A stretch of 64,000 nucleotides of DNA from Paragemmobacter ruber (GCF_009908315.1 NZ_JAAATW010000003.1:248001-312000), one strand, 5' to 3'. Positions 37,718 through 47,114 are shown, counted from the first letter of the stretch. Numbers and translations: made by a program. The notes: generated by a model from the letters alone, not told the origin.

Positions 37718-39003
37718 TGGCGCTGCCGCAGGCGAAGCAGGACGCGCTGGCCGCGCGGATCGCGGGGCTGTCGTTCCGGCGTGAGGGATGGCTGGGCGCG
37801 GCGCGGGCGGAGGCCTTGGCGCGGCTGACGGCGATGGGGCTGCCTGCCAAGCGCGATGAGTATTGGCGCTATACCGATCCCTCCAGCCTGACGGCGGTGG
37901 AGCCGCCCAAGGCGGCGGTGTTCGACGCCAGCGACGAGACGGCGGTCTTTGACGGGATCGACCGGCTGCGCGTGGTGTTCGTGGATGGCGTGTTCGATGC
38001 GGCGGCGTCGGACGATCTGGCGCTGGCGGGGGTGGAGATCGAGCGCCTGTCGCAGGCGGGCGGGGCGGATATCCATTGGGCGCGCGATGTCTATGGCGTG
38101 CTTGAGGCGCGCGGGCAGGTGCCGGTGGAACGGCCGCTGGCGGCGCTGAATTCGGCCTTTGCGACGGATGGCCTGCTGATCCGGGTGACGGGCAAGGCGG
38201 CGCGGCCCATTGCGCTGCATTATGTCCATAATTCAGATAGTTCTGATGCGATCCTGCACCATCTTGTGAAGCTGGAGGCGGGGGCGGAACTGACGCTTTT
38301 GGAAAGCGGGCCGGGGGCTGCGCGGTTTTCCGGCGTGATGGAGGTGGAGGTGGCGCCGGGCGCCCGGTTCCATCATGTGCGCTCGCAGGGGCGCGATCAT
38401 CAGCGCCGGGCGGTGACGCATATCTTTGCCCGGCTTGGGGCAGGGGCGCTGTTCAAGTCGTTCACGGTGACGGCGAATGGCGTGCTGACGCGGAACGAGG
38501 CGGTGCTGGAACTGGCGGGCGATGACGCGGTGGCCCATGTCGCGGGCGCGGCGCTGGGGGATGGCGATTTCCATCATGACGACACCGTCTTCGTGACCCA
38601 TGCGGCGGAGCGTTGCGAAAGCCGTCAGGTGTTCAAGAAGGTGCTTAAGAACGGGGCCGTGGGCGTGTTCCAGGGCAAGATCCTGGTGAAGCCCGGCGCG
38701 CAGAAGACCGATGGCTATCAGATTTCCCAATCGCTGCTTCTGGATGAGGACAGCCAGTTTCTGGCCAAGCCGGAACTGGAAATCTACGCCGATGATGTGA
38801 AATGCAGCCACGGGTCCACCAGCGGGGCCATCGACGAGACCGCGTTGTTCTATCTGCGGTCGCGGGGGGTGCCGGAACGGGTGGCGCAATCGCTTTTGGT
38901 GCTGGCTTTCCTGGCCGAGGCTTTGGGCGAGATCGAGGATGAGGCGATTGCCGAGGATATCCGGCAGCGCCTTGAGGGCTGGCTGGCGCGGCACGAACAC
39001 TGA
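37717..39003 (+). CDS. sufD: Fe-S assembly scaffold subunit SufD
   Basis: 428 aa; SufB paralogue with C-terminal VFQGKILVKPGAQKTDGYQ and CSHGSTSGAIDETALFYLRSRG. Pairs with SufB and SufC. Around 38226-38250 the codons become AT-rich (AAT TCA GAT AGT TCT GAT), forming TCAGA-N4-TCTGA. Next gene starts in TGATG overlap. Confidence 0.95.
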   Translation: MALPQAKQDALAARIAGLSFRREGWLGAARAEALARLTAMGLPAKRDEYWRYTDPSSLTAVEPPKAAVFDASDETAVFDGIDRLRVVFVDGVFDAAASDDLALAGVEIERLSQAGGADIHWARDVYGVLEARGQVPVERPLAALNSAFATDGLLIRVTGKAARPIALHYVHNSDSSDAILHHLVKLEAGAELTLLESGPGAARFSGVMEVEVAPGARFHHVRSQGRDHQRRAVTHIFARLGAGALFKSFTVTANGVLTRNEAVLELAGDDAVAHVAGAALGDGDFHHDDTVFVTHAAERCESRQVFKKVLKNGAVGVFQGKILVKPGAQKTDGYQISQSLLLDEDSQFLAKPELEIYADDVKCSHGSTSGAIDETALFYLRSRGVPERVAQSLLVLAFLAEALGEIEDEAIAEDIRQRLEGWLARHEH

Positions 39004-39527
39004 TGCCGGTGGTTCCCGATATCCTTGCCTCGTGGCGGCGGCCGCGCGCGGTGATCGCGCGCAAGCTGGCGCAAGGGCCGCGCGAGGATCGCGCGATTGC
39101 CACGCTGATGGGGGCGTGCGGCCTGATCTTCGTGTCGCAATGGCCCGCGCTGGCGCGCGAGGCGCATCTGTCGCGCATCGCGGCCGAGGCGGCGGGGACG
39201 CCGCTGGATCAGGTGCCGGGGCTTGAGGCGCTGATGGGGTCGCGGCTGTTCGCGCTGATCTTCATCGCGCCCCTTGTGTTCTATCTGCTGGCGGCGCTGA
39301 GCCATCTTGTGGCGCGGCTGCTGGGCGGCAAGGGCACGGGGTTCGGCGCGCGGCTTGCGCTGTTCTGGGCGCTCTTGTGCACGACGCCGATGATGCTGTT
39401 TCAGGGGTTGATCGCCGGGTTTCTGGGCGAGGGGACGGGTGCGACAGTGGTGGGGATTGGGGTTTTCGCGGCCTTCCTCTATCTGTGGATCAACATGCTG
39501 ATCGAGGCGGAAAAGCCATGGAACTGA
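39003..39527 (+). CDS. Yip1-like multi-pass membrane protein A
   Basis: 174 aa with about four hydrophobic segments (ATLMGACGLIFVSQWPAL, LFALIFIAPLVFYLLAALSHLVA, ALFWALLCTTPMMLFQGLIAGFL, VVGIGVFAAFLYLWINML). Resembles YIP1-family bacterial membrane proteins. Start overlaps the sufD stop; end overlaps the next membrane protein by 10 bp. Function in the operon unknown. Confidence 0.7.
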   Translation: MPVVPDILASWRRPRAVIARKLAQGPREDRAIATLMGACGLIFVSQWPALAREAHLSRIAAEAAGTPLDQVPGLEALMGSRLFALIFIAPLVFYLLAALSHLVARLLGGKGTGFGARLALFWALLCTTPMMLFQGLIAGFLGEGTGATVVGIGVFAAFLYLWINMLIEAEKPWN

Positions 39528-40102
39528 CACTGGCGAATGTGATGGGGCTGGTGCGGCAGACCTTTGCGGATCCGCGCGGGGCGGCGCAGGTGGTGCTGCG
39601 CCTGCCGATGCCGTTGCAGGCGCGGTGGGCGGCGGTGGCGCTGATGGCGGTGCTGTCGGCGGTGCTGATGCATCTGATGTCGGGGCTGATGCCGCCGGCG
39701 GTGGGGCCGGATGGGCAGGTGCTGCCCGCGATATCGCCGTTCTTCTGGGCGGGGATGGTGGGGTTCGGCATGGTGATGACCGCGCTTCTGGCCTTTGTCG
39801 TGGGGCGCTGGCGCGGGGGCAGGGGGGAGCTGGCGGATTCGGTGATCCTTGTGGCGTGGTTGCAATTCATCCAGCTGCTGATCGTGGTGGTGCAACTGGT
39901 GGTGCTGGTCGCGCTGCCGGTGCTTGCGCCCATCGTGGAAGTGGGGGCCGTGCTGATCTTCCTGTGGCTCTTGGTGAATTTCGTGGCCGAGATGCACGGG
40001 TTTCGCTCGCTGGGGATGGTGTTTCTGGGGATCGTGCTGACCTTCGTGCTGGCGGTGTTCGGGATGACGATCCTGCTGATGCTGATCGGGGTGGCGCCAT
40101 GA
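39518..40102 (+). CDS. Yip1-like multi-pass membrane protein B
   Basis: 194 aa, five predicted helices, Leu/Val-rich; similar layout to the preceding protein, so perhaps an old duplication or the two halves of a complex. ATG 39518 is the first start consistent with family length. Its stop overlaps the sufS start in ATGA, so sufS translation depends on it. Confidence 0.75.
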   Translation: MELTLANVMGLVRQTFADPRGAAQVVLRLPMPLQARWAAVALMAVLSAVLMHLMSGLMPPAVGPDGQVLPAISPFFWAGMVGFGMVMTALLAFVVGRWRGGRGELADSVILVAWLQFIQLLIVVVQLVVLVALPVLAPIVEVGAVLIFLWLLVNFVAEMHGFRSLGMVFLGIVLTFVLAVFGMTILLMLIGVAP

Positions 40103-41325
40103 CGATCTATGATGTGGATGCGGTGCGCGCGGAGTTTCCGATCCTGGCGCGGCAGGTGAACGGCAAGCCGCTGGTCTATCTGGACAATGGCGCCAGCGCG
40201 CAGAAGCCGCGCGCGGTGATCGAGGCGGTAAGCCAGGCCTATTCGATGGAATATGCCAATGTTCACCGGGGCTTGCATTACCTTTCCAACCTTGCGACCG
40301 AAAAGTATGAGGCCGTGCGCGGGATCGTCGGGCGGTTCCTGAATGCCGATCCGGAAGAGATCGTCTTCAATTCCGGCACGACGGAGGGGATCAATCTGGT
40401 GTCCTACGCCTGGGCCGCGCCGCGGCTGGGGCCAGGGGATGAGATCGTGCTGTCGATCATGGAGCATCACGCCAATATCGTGCCGTGGCATTTCCTGCGG
40501 GAACGGCAGGGGGTGGTGCTGAAATGGGTGGAGTGTGACGCCAAGGGCGATCTGGACCCGCAGGCGGTGATCGACGCGATCGGGCCGCGGACGAAGCTGG
40601 TGGCGGTCACGCATATGTCCAACGTGCTGGGCACGGTGGTGGATGTGGCGGCGATCTGTCGGGGCGCGCGCGAGAAGGGCGTGCCGGTGCTGGTGGATGG
40701 AAGCCAGGCAGCGGTGCATATGCCGGTGGATGTGCAGGCCATCGGCTGCGATTTCTATGCGGTGACGGGGCATAAGCTTTACGGTCCAAGCGGTTCGGGC
40801 GCGATCTTCATCCGGCGCGAACGGGTGGAGGAGATGCGGCCTTTCCTTGGCGGGGGCGACATGATCCGCGAGGTGGGCCGCGATTTCGTGACCTATAACG
40901 AGCCGCCGATGAAGTTCGAGGCGGGGACGCCGTCGATCGTGGCGCAGATCGGGCTGGGCGTGGCGCTGGAGTATATGATGGCCCTCGGGATGGAGAATAT
41001 CGCGGCCCATGAACGGGCCTTGCGCGATTATGCCCGGGCGCGGCTGGCGGGGCTCAACTGGCTGAACGTGCAGGGGAATTCCGACACGAAGGGGGCCATC
41101 TTTTCGTTCACCATGGCGGGTGCGGCACATGCGCATGACATTTCGACCATCCTGGACAAGCGGGGGGTTGCGGTGCGGGCCGGGACGCATTGCGCGATGC
41201 CGCTGATGGAGCATATGGGCGTGGGTGCCACGTGCCGCGCGTCGTTCGGGCTGTACAACACCGAGGCCGAGGTGGATGCGCTGATTTCGGCGCTGGAACT
41301 GGCGAACGATCTTTTCAACGGTTAA
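40099..41325 (+). CDS. sufS: Cysteine desulfurase SufS
   Basis: 408-aa class II desulfurase. PLP Lys in TGHKLYGPSGSG, active Cys in RAGTHCAMPLM, and YLDNGASAQKP at the N-terminus. Supplies sulfur to SufBCD. No sufE, sufU, sufA or sufT follows in the window, so the sulfur-relay partner must be elsewhere. Last gene of the operon before a tRNA. Confidence 0.96.
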   Translation: MTIYDVDAVRAEFPILARQVNGKPLVYLDNGASAQKPRAVIEAVSQAYSMEYANVHRGLHYLSNLATEKYEAVRGIVGRFLNADPEEIVFNSGTTEGINLVSYAWAAPRLGPGDEIVLSIMEHHANIVPWHFLRERQGVVLKWVECDAKGDLDPQAVIDAIGPRTKLVAVTHMSNVLGTVVDVAAICRGAREKGVPVLVDGSQAAVHMPVDVQAIGCDFYAVTGHKLYGPSGSGAIFIRRERVEEMRPFLGGGDMIREVGRDFVTYNEPPMKFEAGTPSIVAQIGLGVALEYMMALGMENIAAHERALRDYARARLAGLNWLNVQGNSDTKGAIFSFTMAGAAHAHDISTILDKRGVAVRAGTHCAMPLMEHMGVGATCRASFGLYNTEAEVDALISALELANDLFNG

Positions 41326-41377
41326 CCGCTTAGGCGGTTGCATAGGGCTGCGGTTTTCGGTAATCGGACGCTACAGC

Positions 41378-41454
41378 GCACCCATAGCTCAGCTGGATAG
41401 AGTGTTGCCCTCCGAAGGCAAAGGTCGCACGTTCGAATCGTGCTGGGTGCGCCA
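41378..41454 (+). tRNA. tRNA-Arg (anticodon CCG)
   Basis: 77 nt with encoded CCA. Acceptor GCACCCA pairs with TGGGTGC; anticodon arm TTGCC-CTCCGAA-GGCAA gives CCG (reads CGG); T arm GCACG-TTCGAAT-CGTGC. D arm is normal. CGG is a common Arg codon here. Confidence 0.95.
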
Positions 41455-41566
41455 GTTTCCTTTCTCCGATGATCGACAGACCGCCGCTGGCGGGATTGGT
41501 TAAGCTTTATCCTTTTCTTCTTTGATTTATTCTGCGGCGGGCAGAGGCCTGTGCAAGGAGGTGGGG

Positions 41567-41755
41567 ATGCCCAAGGTGGAGATTAGCGAGGCGTTGTTGC
41601 GCGAGATTGCGCAAGAGATTTGCCGCGTGGCAGAGACTTTGCCCGTGGGGAGCATGGAGCGGCACAGGATCGAGCGGCTGTTGTGCAATGACAGCGTCAT
41701 GGTCGAAGCCTACATCAAGAGCAATCTAAGAAAAGCCAATGCCAAGGATGGGTGA
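41567..41755 (+). CDS. Small conserved-looking hypothetical protein
   Basis: 62 aa, acidic-basic helical (MPKVEISEALLREIAQEICRV...). Preceded by AAGGAGGTG, the best Shine-Dalgarno in the window, which fixes the ATG at 41567. Two cysteines, no motif I recognise. Lies alone between a tRNA and rpe. Confidence 0.7.
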   Translation: MPKVEISEALLREIAQEICRVAETLPVGSMERHRIERLLCNDSVMVEAYIKSNLRKANAKDG

Positions 41756-41804
41756 GGGGCTGTGGCGGCGGGACTGGTTCGGCCTTTGGGCGGGTTACAT
41801 TTGA

Positions 41805-41849
41805 TCCGCATATCGTATAATCAATATTATGTCATATACTAGATGCGGA
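41805..41849. promoter_or_regulatory. AT-rich nested palindrome and promoter upstream of rpe
   Basis: Outer arms TCCGCAT (41805-41811) and ATGCGGA (41843-41849), inner ATAAT-CAAT-ATTAT (41817-41830). A perfect -10 TATAAT lies at 41816-41821 with a weak GTTACA -35 16 bp upstream; TATACT follows at 41835. About 85 bp from the rpe start. Most likely the rpe promoter with a built-in operator; no DnaA boxes seen. Confidence 0.5.
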
Positions 41850-41929
41850 AGCCCTGTGCTGGCCTTGCGCCACAGATTGCGCTAGAAGCCGCGGCGATCC
41901 CAACCTGAACCGCCATCGGAGGTGCTGCC

Positions 41930-42619
41930 GTGACCTTTTCCCGTGCGATCAAGATAGCGCCTTCCATCCTGTCGGCGGATTTCGCGAACTTTGGCGCTGA
42001 GTGCCGCGCGATCGAGGATCAGGGTGCGGATTGGGTGCATGTGGATGTGATGGATGGGCATTTCGTGCCGAACCTGACCTTCGGGCCGGCGATGTGCGCG
42101 GCGATCCGGCCGCATATCCGGGGCGTGATGGATGTGCATCTGATGATCGCGCCGGTGGATGCCTATATCGAGGCCTATGCCGCGGCGGGTGCGGACATCA
42201 TCACCGCGCATCTGGAGGCCGGACCGCACATTCACCGCACCTTGCAAGCCATTCGCCACACAGGGAAAAAAGCGGGCCTTGCGCTGAACCCCGGGACCGG
42301 GATTGACGCTGTGGCGCATGTGCTGGACATGGTGGACCTGATCTGCGTGATGACGGTGAATCCGGGTTTTGGTGGACAGAAATTCATTCATTCCCAAGTG
42401 GATAAGGTGCGTTCCTTGCGTGCCATGATCGGCGATAGGCCGATCCATATCGAGATTGACGGCGGCGTGACGGTGGAGACGGCGCCGCTGGTGGCGGCGG
42501 CGGGCGCGGATGTGCTCGTGGCCGGATCGGCGGTGTTCAAGGGCGGATCGGTGGGCGATCCGGCGCCTTATGGCGCGAATATCGCGGCGATCCGCAAGGC
42601 GGCGGAAGCGGCGATCTGA
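41930..42619 (+). CDS. rpe: Ribulose-phosphate 3-epimerase
   Basis: 229-aa TIM barrel interconverting ribulose-5-P and xylulose-5-P (pentose phosphate and Calvin cycles). [49 protein letters not shown] and VAGSAVFKG are all present. GTG start with GGAGG 7 nt upstream. Convergent with the DAO-family gene. Confidence 0.97.
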   Translation: MTFSRAIKIAPSILSADFANFGAECRAIEDQGADWVHVDVMDGHFVPNLTFGPAMCAAIRPHIRGVMDVHLMIAPVDAYIEAYAAAGADIITAHLEAGPHIHRTLQAIRHTGKKAGLALNPGTGIDAVAHVLDMVDLICVMTVNPGFGGQKFIHSQVDKVRSLRAMIGDRPIHIEIDGGVTVETAPLVAAAGADVLVAGSAVFKGGSVGDPAPYGANIAAIRKAAEAAI

Positions 42620-42722
42620 CAGGTCAGCCAAGCGTTCAGCAGGCCAGTGCAGCAAAGCGTCTGCACGCAGCGGACGGCGGGTTAAGAGGGTGTTGACCCG
42701 TTCCCGGTTCAGGCCCCCTGCC

Positions 42723-43895
42723 CTAGACCACCGCTTTTTCTGCAAAGGGGCGGCCTGCGATCATGCGGTCGACGGAGAGATCGGACAGGTCGATGCTTTG
42801 CCATGCGCCGGTCAGGATATGTTCGGCCAGCCCGCGCCCCACGGCGGGGCTTTGCTGCAGGCCGTGGCCGGAAAAGCCGTTGATCAGGTAGAGGTTCGGC
42901 AGCGCCGGATGCGGGCCGAGGATCGCGTTCTGATCGAGCGTGTTATAGGCGTAATGTCCCACCCAGTGGCGGATCACCTTGACTGCGTCGAAACAGGGGG
43001 CGCGGTGCCAGAGGGCGGGCCAGATCACATCGTCCCACAGATGCAGGTCGGGTTCGAAATCATCAGCGTCGCAGGGGCCGTCATCGCTGGGAACGGTGGC
43101 CGTGATCCATTGCTGGTGTTCGGGGCGGATCCAGTAGTCATTGTCGATCAGCAAAGGCGCGCCGGGGTGGCGGGCGTTTGGCGCGTCGATCACGAAGACG
43201 GTGCGCTTGCGGGGTTCCACAGCCAGCGGCAGGCCCGCCATGGCCATCACCTGCGCGGCGCGGGGGCCTGCGGCATTGACGGCGGCGGCGCAGGCGACCG
43301 GACCCCCCTGCCCCAGCGTGACCCCGGTCACGCGGCCCCCTGTGACGCTGATCCCCGTGACCGTATCGGTGACAAAGCGCGCACCCAGGGCGCGTGCGGC
43401 GCTGCGGAAGCCCGCGAGCAGACCCATGTTGTCGAAGAAGCCTTCGTCGCGGGGGCCGAAGCTGGCGCCGGTCAGATCATCGGTGGAGAGCCATGGCCAG
43501 CGCGCGGCGGTTTCTGCGGGCGAAAGGATCTGGGTCGCGGCGCCGTGGGCGTGCTGCATCACCGCCACTTCGCGCAGAGTGGCGAGCGCGCTGTCGCTGC
43601 GGGCGAGGAAGAGATAGCCGTTCTCGCGCAGGCCGAGCGTGGGGATTCCCACATCGACACCGAGATTGTCCTGAAAGTTGCGGATGAAGTCGATCCCGAA
43701 GCGGGAGATGGCGACGTTGACGGGGGTTGTGAACTGCTGCCGGATGCCCGCTGCCGAGAGCGCGGTGGAGGCGCGGGCGAAGCTGGGATCGCGTTCGACG
43801 ACCAGAACGTCGATGTCGGGCTGCATCCGCTTGAGCCAGAACGCCACCGAGGCGCCCATGACCGCCCCCCCAATGACCACGACATCGGCTTTCAT
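42723..43895 (-). CDS. FAD-dependent DAO-family oxidoreductase
   Basis: 390 aa. N-terminal FAD motif VVVIGGAVMGASVAFWL and C-terminal GHGLQQSPAVGRGLAEHIL, as in D-amino-acid dehydrogenases, sarcosine or glycine oxidases. Exact amine substrate cannot be told. Divergent from a LuxR-type regulator with a TAGACA-N7-TGTCTA palindrome between them, so it may be the regulator's target. Confidence 0.86.
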   Translation of the reverse strand: MKADVVVIGGAVMGASVAFWLKRMQPDIDVLVVERDPSFARASTALSAAGIRQQFTTPVNVAISRFGIDFIRNFQDNLGVDVGIPTLGLRENGYLFLARSDSALATLREVAVMQHAHGAATQILSPAETAARWPWLSTDDLTGASFGPRDEGFFDNMGLLAGFRSAARALGARFVTDTVTGISVTGGRVTGVTLGQGGPVACAAAVNAAGPRAAQVMAMAGLPLAVEPRKRTVFVIDAPNARHPGAPLLIDNDYWIRPEHQQWITATVPSDDGPCDADDFEPDLHLWDDVIWPALWHRAPCFDAVKVIRHWVGHYAYNTLDQNAILGPHPALPNLYLINGFSGHGLQQSPAVGRGLAEHILTGAWQSIDLSDLSVDRMIAGRPFAEKAVV

Positions 43896-43950
43896 CGCAT
43901 GCTCCCTGCGCGGATGGGCTGTTTTCCTCGACAGCCTTGCCTGCCGTGGT

Positions 43951-43969
43951 TAGACAGGAAACATGTCTA
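43951..43969. promoter_or_regulatory. Palindrome TAGACA-N7-TGTCTA between DAO and LuxR genes
   Basis: Perfect 6-bp arms, 19 bp overall, about the length of a lux-type box. It is 55 bp from the oxidoreductase start and 43 bp from the LuxR start. Probable binding site for the LuxR-type protein, controlling both directions. Confidence 0.55.
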
Positions 43970-44012
43970 GGACAAGCCGTGCCGCTGTGGGGAGTGGCGC
44001 GGTGAAGTGGGG

Positions 44013-44819
44013 ATGGGGATTGTGAGCGAGGTTCTTCCGCTTTTGGCGCGGATTGCCGAAGCCACGGCTGTGCGCGCGGTCTGGGACGCGGCCACCGGAT
44101 TTTTTGCCGGGCTTGGATTTGGCCGCGTGAATTATGGCTATACCCGGTTTTTGAGCGCGCGGTCGATCGGCAACCCGGAGGATGCGGTCTTTCTGACCAC
44201 CGGGGATGAGGACTATGCGCGGCGCTATTTTTCGGGCGGGCTGTACGCGCGCACGCCCGCCTTTCGCTGGGCGCAGGAGAATACCGGCGCCTGCACCTGG
44301 GCCTGGGTGCAGGAGGCGCTGGAGCGGGGCGTGTTGAGCGAGGCCGAGGCGGCGGCGGTGCGGCAGAATGCGACCATGGGTGTGGTTGCGGGGATCACGG
44401 TGAGTTTTCCCGAAACGTCGAGCCGCGCAAAGGGGGCGCTGGGGCTGATAGCCGATGCGGGGATGGATCACGCGGCGGTGGATCGGATTTGGGCGACGCG
44501 GGGGCAGGAAATGCTGGCCGTGGCGAACATGATGCATCTGAAGATCGTCAACCTGCCCAATCCGACCCGGCGCCGCCCCCTGACCCAGCGGCAGCGCGAG
44601 GCGCTGGAATGGGTGGCGGATGGCAAGACAACGCAGGATGTGGCGGTCCTGATGAACGTCTCGCCCGCCATGGTGGAAAAACACCTGCGACTGGCGCGCG
44701 AGGCGCTGAACGTGGAGACGACGGCGCAGGCGGTGGCCAAAGCTGCGCTTTTGAACATGATTTTCCAGAAGGATGGCGGCGCGGAGGGCGCAGGTTCGGG
44801 GCGCATGGCCGCGAGGTAG
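44013..44819 (+). CDS. LuxR-family regulator with autoinducer-binding domain (solo)
   Basis: About 268 aa. N-terminal autoinducer-binding-like region (FFAGLGFGRVNYGYTRFL...) and C-terminal LuxR helix-turn-helix LTQRQREALEWVADGKTTQDVAVLM. No luxI gene nearby, so it is a solo. Start uncertain: GTG 44007, ATG 44013 or GTG 44022. The ligand may be a foreign homoserine lactone or another metabolite. Confidence 0.82.
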   Translation: MGIVSEVLPLLARIAEATAVRAVWDAATGFFAGLGFGRVNYGYTRFLSARSIGNPEDAVFLTTGDEDYARRYFSGGLYARTPAFRWAQENTGACTWAWVQEALERGVLSEAEAAAVRQNATMGVVAGITVSFPETSSRAKGALGLIADAGMDHAAVDRIWATRGQEMLAVANMMHLKIVNLPNPTRRRPLTQRQREALEWVADGKTTQDVAVLMNVSPAMVEKHLRLAREALNVETTAQAVAKAALLNMIFQKDGGAEGAGSGRMAAR

Positions 44820-45137
44820 GGAATACCTGACTTCCTTAACGCAAGGTAAACAGGCCATAGGATGCACACGTTCTGTTGATTTGGGCTTTGCCCGGAACGG
44901 CAGGCGGCAGGTGTGGCGCATTTTCGCCTTTTGCCGTCTGTGAGTGCCCTGCCCTATCCCCAGGGTGGGTCATTTGTCGTGAGGGCGGAAATTCCCGCCG
45001 CCCGGGCGATCGCGTGCCTGTTGTCCTGCTTCATCCCCAAGGCGGGACGCGTGTCATGTATCGGGCGGTGTGGTCGGACGGCTGCACCGCCTTTCGTCTT
45101 TGGTGCGCCCTGCCCCACCGAGTGCCCGCAAAACGAT
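44820..45137. other. Noncoding gap between LuxR gene and tsf terminator
   Basis: About 320 bp without a credible gene; open frames here lack family features. A hairpin GGCGGTG/CACCGCC (45064-45091, 14-nt loop) followed by TTTCGTCTTT may be a weak plus-strand terminator for the LuxR transcript. Otherwise nothing distinctive. Confidence 0.4.
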
Positions 45138-45169
45138 AAAAAAAAGGCCCGCCCCTTGCGGGACGGGCC
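45138..45169 (-). terminator. Rho-independent terminator of rpsB-tsf
   Basis: Minus-strand stem of GGCCCG...CGGGCC (10 bp with one mismatch) and 4-nt loop, followed by eight U residues, 27 bp past the tsf stop. Confidence 0.9.
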
Positions 45170-45196
45170 GTGCCTCGGCGGTGCCGAGAGGGATTA

Positions 45197-46093
45197 TCAG
45201 CCGTTCAGGGCCTTGGCCACTTCGGCGGCGAAGTCCTCTTTCTCTTTCTCGATGCCTTCGCCCACGGCCATGCGCACGAAGCCCACGATCTCGACCCCGG
45301 CATCCTTGGCGGCCTGCGCCACAGTGATATCGGGATTGATCACGAACTTCTGGTTCAGAAGCGTGGATTCTTCGAAGAACTTCTTCATCCGGCCCGGGAT
45401 GATGTTGTTCTGGATCACGGCTTCGGGCTTGGGCTTGGCGGAGGCGGCGTTTTCTTCCAGCGCCTTGGAGGTTTGCACTGCCAATTCGCGGGCGACAACA
45501 TCCGCGTCCATGTCAGCCTCGGACAGCGAGACGGGCGAGGTGGCCGCGATGTGCATCGCGATCTGCTTGCCGATGCCGTTGTCGGTGCCTTTCAGCGCGA
45601 CGAGCACGCCGATGCGGCCAAGGCCATCGGCGGCAGCGGTGTGGATGTAGGAGGCGACGGTGTCACCCGACACCGCGGCCATGCGGCGCAGGGTCATGTT
45701 TTCGCCGATGGTGGCGATGGTTTCCTGCACCACCAGTTCGACCGGCTTGCCGCCCAGATCCGCCGACTTGAGCGCGTCGATATCCGACACGTTCAGCGCG
45801 ACGGTGGTCACGCCGCGGACGAGGTTCTGGAAATCGGCGTTCTTGCCGACGAAATCGGTTTCCGAGTTGATCTCGACGGCCACGCCCTTGCCGCCCGAGA
45901 CGGCCACGCCGACGAGCCCTTCGGCAGCGACGCGGTCGGCCTTCTTGGCGGCCTTGGCAAGGCCCTTGGTGCGCAGCCAGTCAACGGCGGCTTCCATGTC
46001 GCCGTTGGTTTCGGTCAGCGCCTTCTTGGCATCCATCATCCCTGCGCCGGTGGATTCGCGCAGTTCCTTCACCATGCTCGCGGTGATCGTCAT
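45197..46093 (-). CDS. tsf: Elongation factor Ts
   Basis: 298 aa; nucleotide exchange factor for EF-Tu. UBA-like start ([23 protein letters not shown]), the EF-Tu contact motif TDFVGKN, and duplicated core domains. Cotranscribed with rpsB upstream, with a stem-loop in the 69-bp gap. Confidence 0.98.
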   Translation of the reverse strand: MTITASMVKELRESTGAGMMDAKKALTETNGDMEAAVDWLRTKGLAKAAKKADRVAAEGLVGVAVSGGKGVAVEINSETDFVGKNADFQNLVRGVTTVALNVSDIDALKSADLGGKPVELVVQETIATIGENMTLRRMAAVSGDTVASYIHTAAADGLGRIGVLVALKGTDNGIGKQIAMHIAATSPVSLSEADMDADVVARELAVQTSKALEENAASAKPKPEAVIQNNIIPGRMKKFFEESTLLNQKFVINPDITVAQAAKDAGVEIVGFVRMAVGEGIEKEKEDFAAEVAKALNG

Positions 46094-46118
46094 GTCAGAC
46101 TCCTGAAATTCGAGAGTG

Positions 46119-46142
46119 ACCCGGCAGGTATCCCTGCCGGGT
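46119..46142 (-). promoter_or_regulatory. Intercistronic stem-loop, rpsB-tsf
   Basis: Perfect 10-bp inverted repeat ACCCGGCAGG/CCTGCCGGGT with a 4-nt loop and no U tract on the transcribed strand. Probably an mRNA-stability or partial-attenuation element between the two translation genes. Confidence 0.6.
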
Positions 46143-46162
46143 AAAAGACCTGTGACAGAGGA

Positions 46163-46927
46163 TCAGGCCTCGACGTCGGCGATGGCTTCTTCTTCGGGCG
46201 CGGTTTCCAGCGCGCCGAGGTCGATGCCGGCGGCGCCGAGCTGGGCCGACATGCCATCCAGTGCCGCACGGGCGACCAGATCGCAGTAGAGCGCGATGGC
46301 GCGGGCCGCGTCATCGTTGCCGGGGATCACGTAATCCACGCCCTTGGGCGAGCAGTTGGTATCGACCACGGCCACGACCGGGATGCCCAGCTTCTGCGCT
46401 TCGAGGATGGCGAGGTCTTCCTTGCCCACGTCGATGATGAAGATCAGGTCCGGGGTGCCGCCCATTTCGCGGATCCCGCCGAGCGAGGCCTGAAGCTTGG
46501 CCTGTTCGCGTTCGATGTTCAGACGCTCTTTCTTCGTCAGGCCTTCGGCGCCATGCGCCATCAGCTCGTCGATCTGCTTCAGACGCTGGATCGACTGCGA
46601 GACGGTCTTCCAGTTGGTGAGCGTGCCGCCCAGCCAGCGATGGTTCATGTAGAACTGGGCGCATTTCTCGGCGGCTTCGGCGATGGGCTTCTGGGCCTGA
46701 CGCTTAGTGCCGACAAAGAGGATGCGGCCGTTCTTGGCGACGGTGTCGCGCACGACCTTCAGCGCCTGTTCCAGCATGGGAACGGTCTGGGTCAGGTCGA
46801 TGATATGGATGCCGTTGCGGTCACCGTAGATGTACTGGCCCATCTTGGGGTTCCAGCGTGCGGTTTGGTGGCCGTAGTGAACGCCAGCTTCAAGCAGCTG
46901 ACGCATGGAGAACTCGGGAAGAGCCAT
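46163..46927 (-). CDS. rpsB: 30S ribosomal protein S2
   Basis: 254 aa. [47 protein letters not shown] and [12 protein letters not shown] are S2 signatures. AAAGGAA precedes the start. First gene of the rpsB-tsf operon. Confidence 0.98.
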   Translation of the reverse strand: MALPEFSMRQLLEAGVHYGHQTARWNPKMGQYIYGDRNGIHIIDLTQTVPMLEQALKVVRDTVAKNGRILFVGTKRQAQKPIAEAAEKCAQFYMNHRWLGGTLTNWKTVSQSIQRLKQIDELMAHGAEGLTKKERLNIEREQAKLQASLGGIREMGGTPDLIFIIDVGKEDLAILEAQKLGIPVVAVVDTNCSPKGVDYVIPGNDDAARAIALYCDLVARAALDGMSAQLGAAGIDLGALETAPEEEAIADVEA

Positions 46928-47114
46928 GTCCTATTCCTTTCCGGTTTAGCCCTTGGCATCGCTGTCTTACCCCGGATGGGGCAACCGGCGGACGTGACGG
47001 GATTTCTCCCCGCCAAGCCCAAGCGAAGCCTGTGAAGTGCCGCTGCCTTTAGGGGGTTTTGGCGGGAAGTGCAAGCGGGGTTGGCGATCCTGCGGCATGA
47101 TGGGGGCGGGGACC

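Noticed and set aside
41378-41454. tRNA-Arg as a mobile-element attachment site
   Set aside because: No integrase, no repeated tRNA 3' end and normal composition downstream.
41800-41850. AT-rich stretch as a replication origin
   Set aside because: Too short and no TTATNCACA DnaA boxes seen; better explained as a promoter.
42510-43970. 486-aa plus-strand frame opposite the DAO-family gene
   Set aside because: Shadow frame; FAD motifs lie on the minus strand.
44876-45139. 87-aa open frame before the tsf terminator
   Set aside because: No ribosome-binding site, unusual residue use and no family resemblance.
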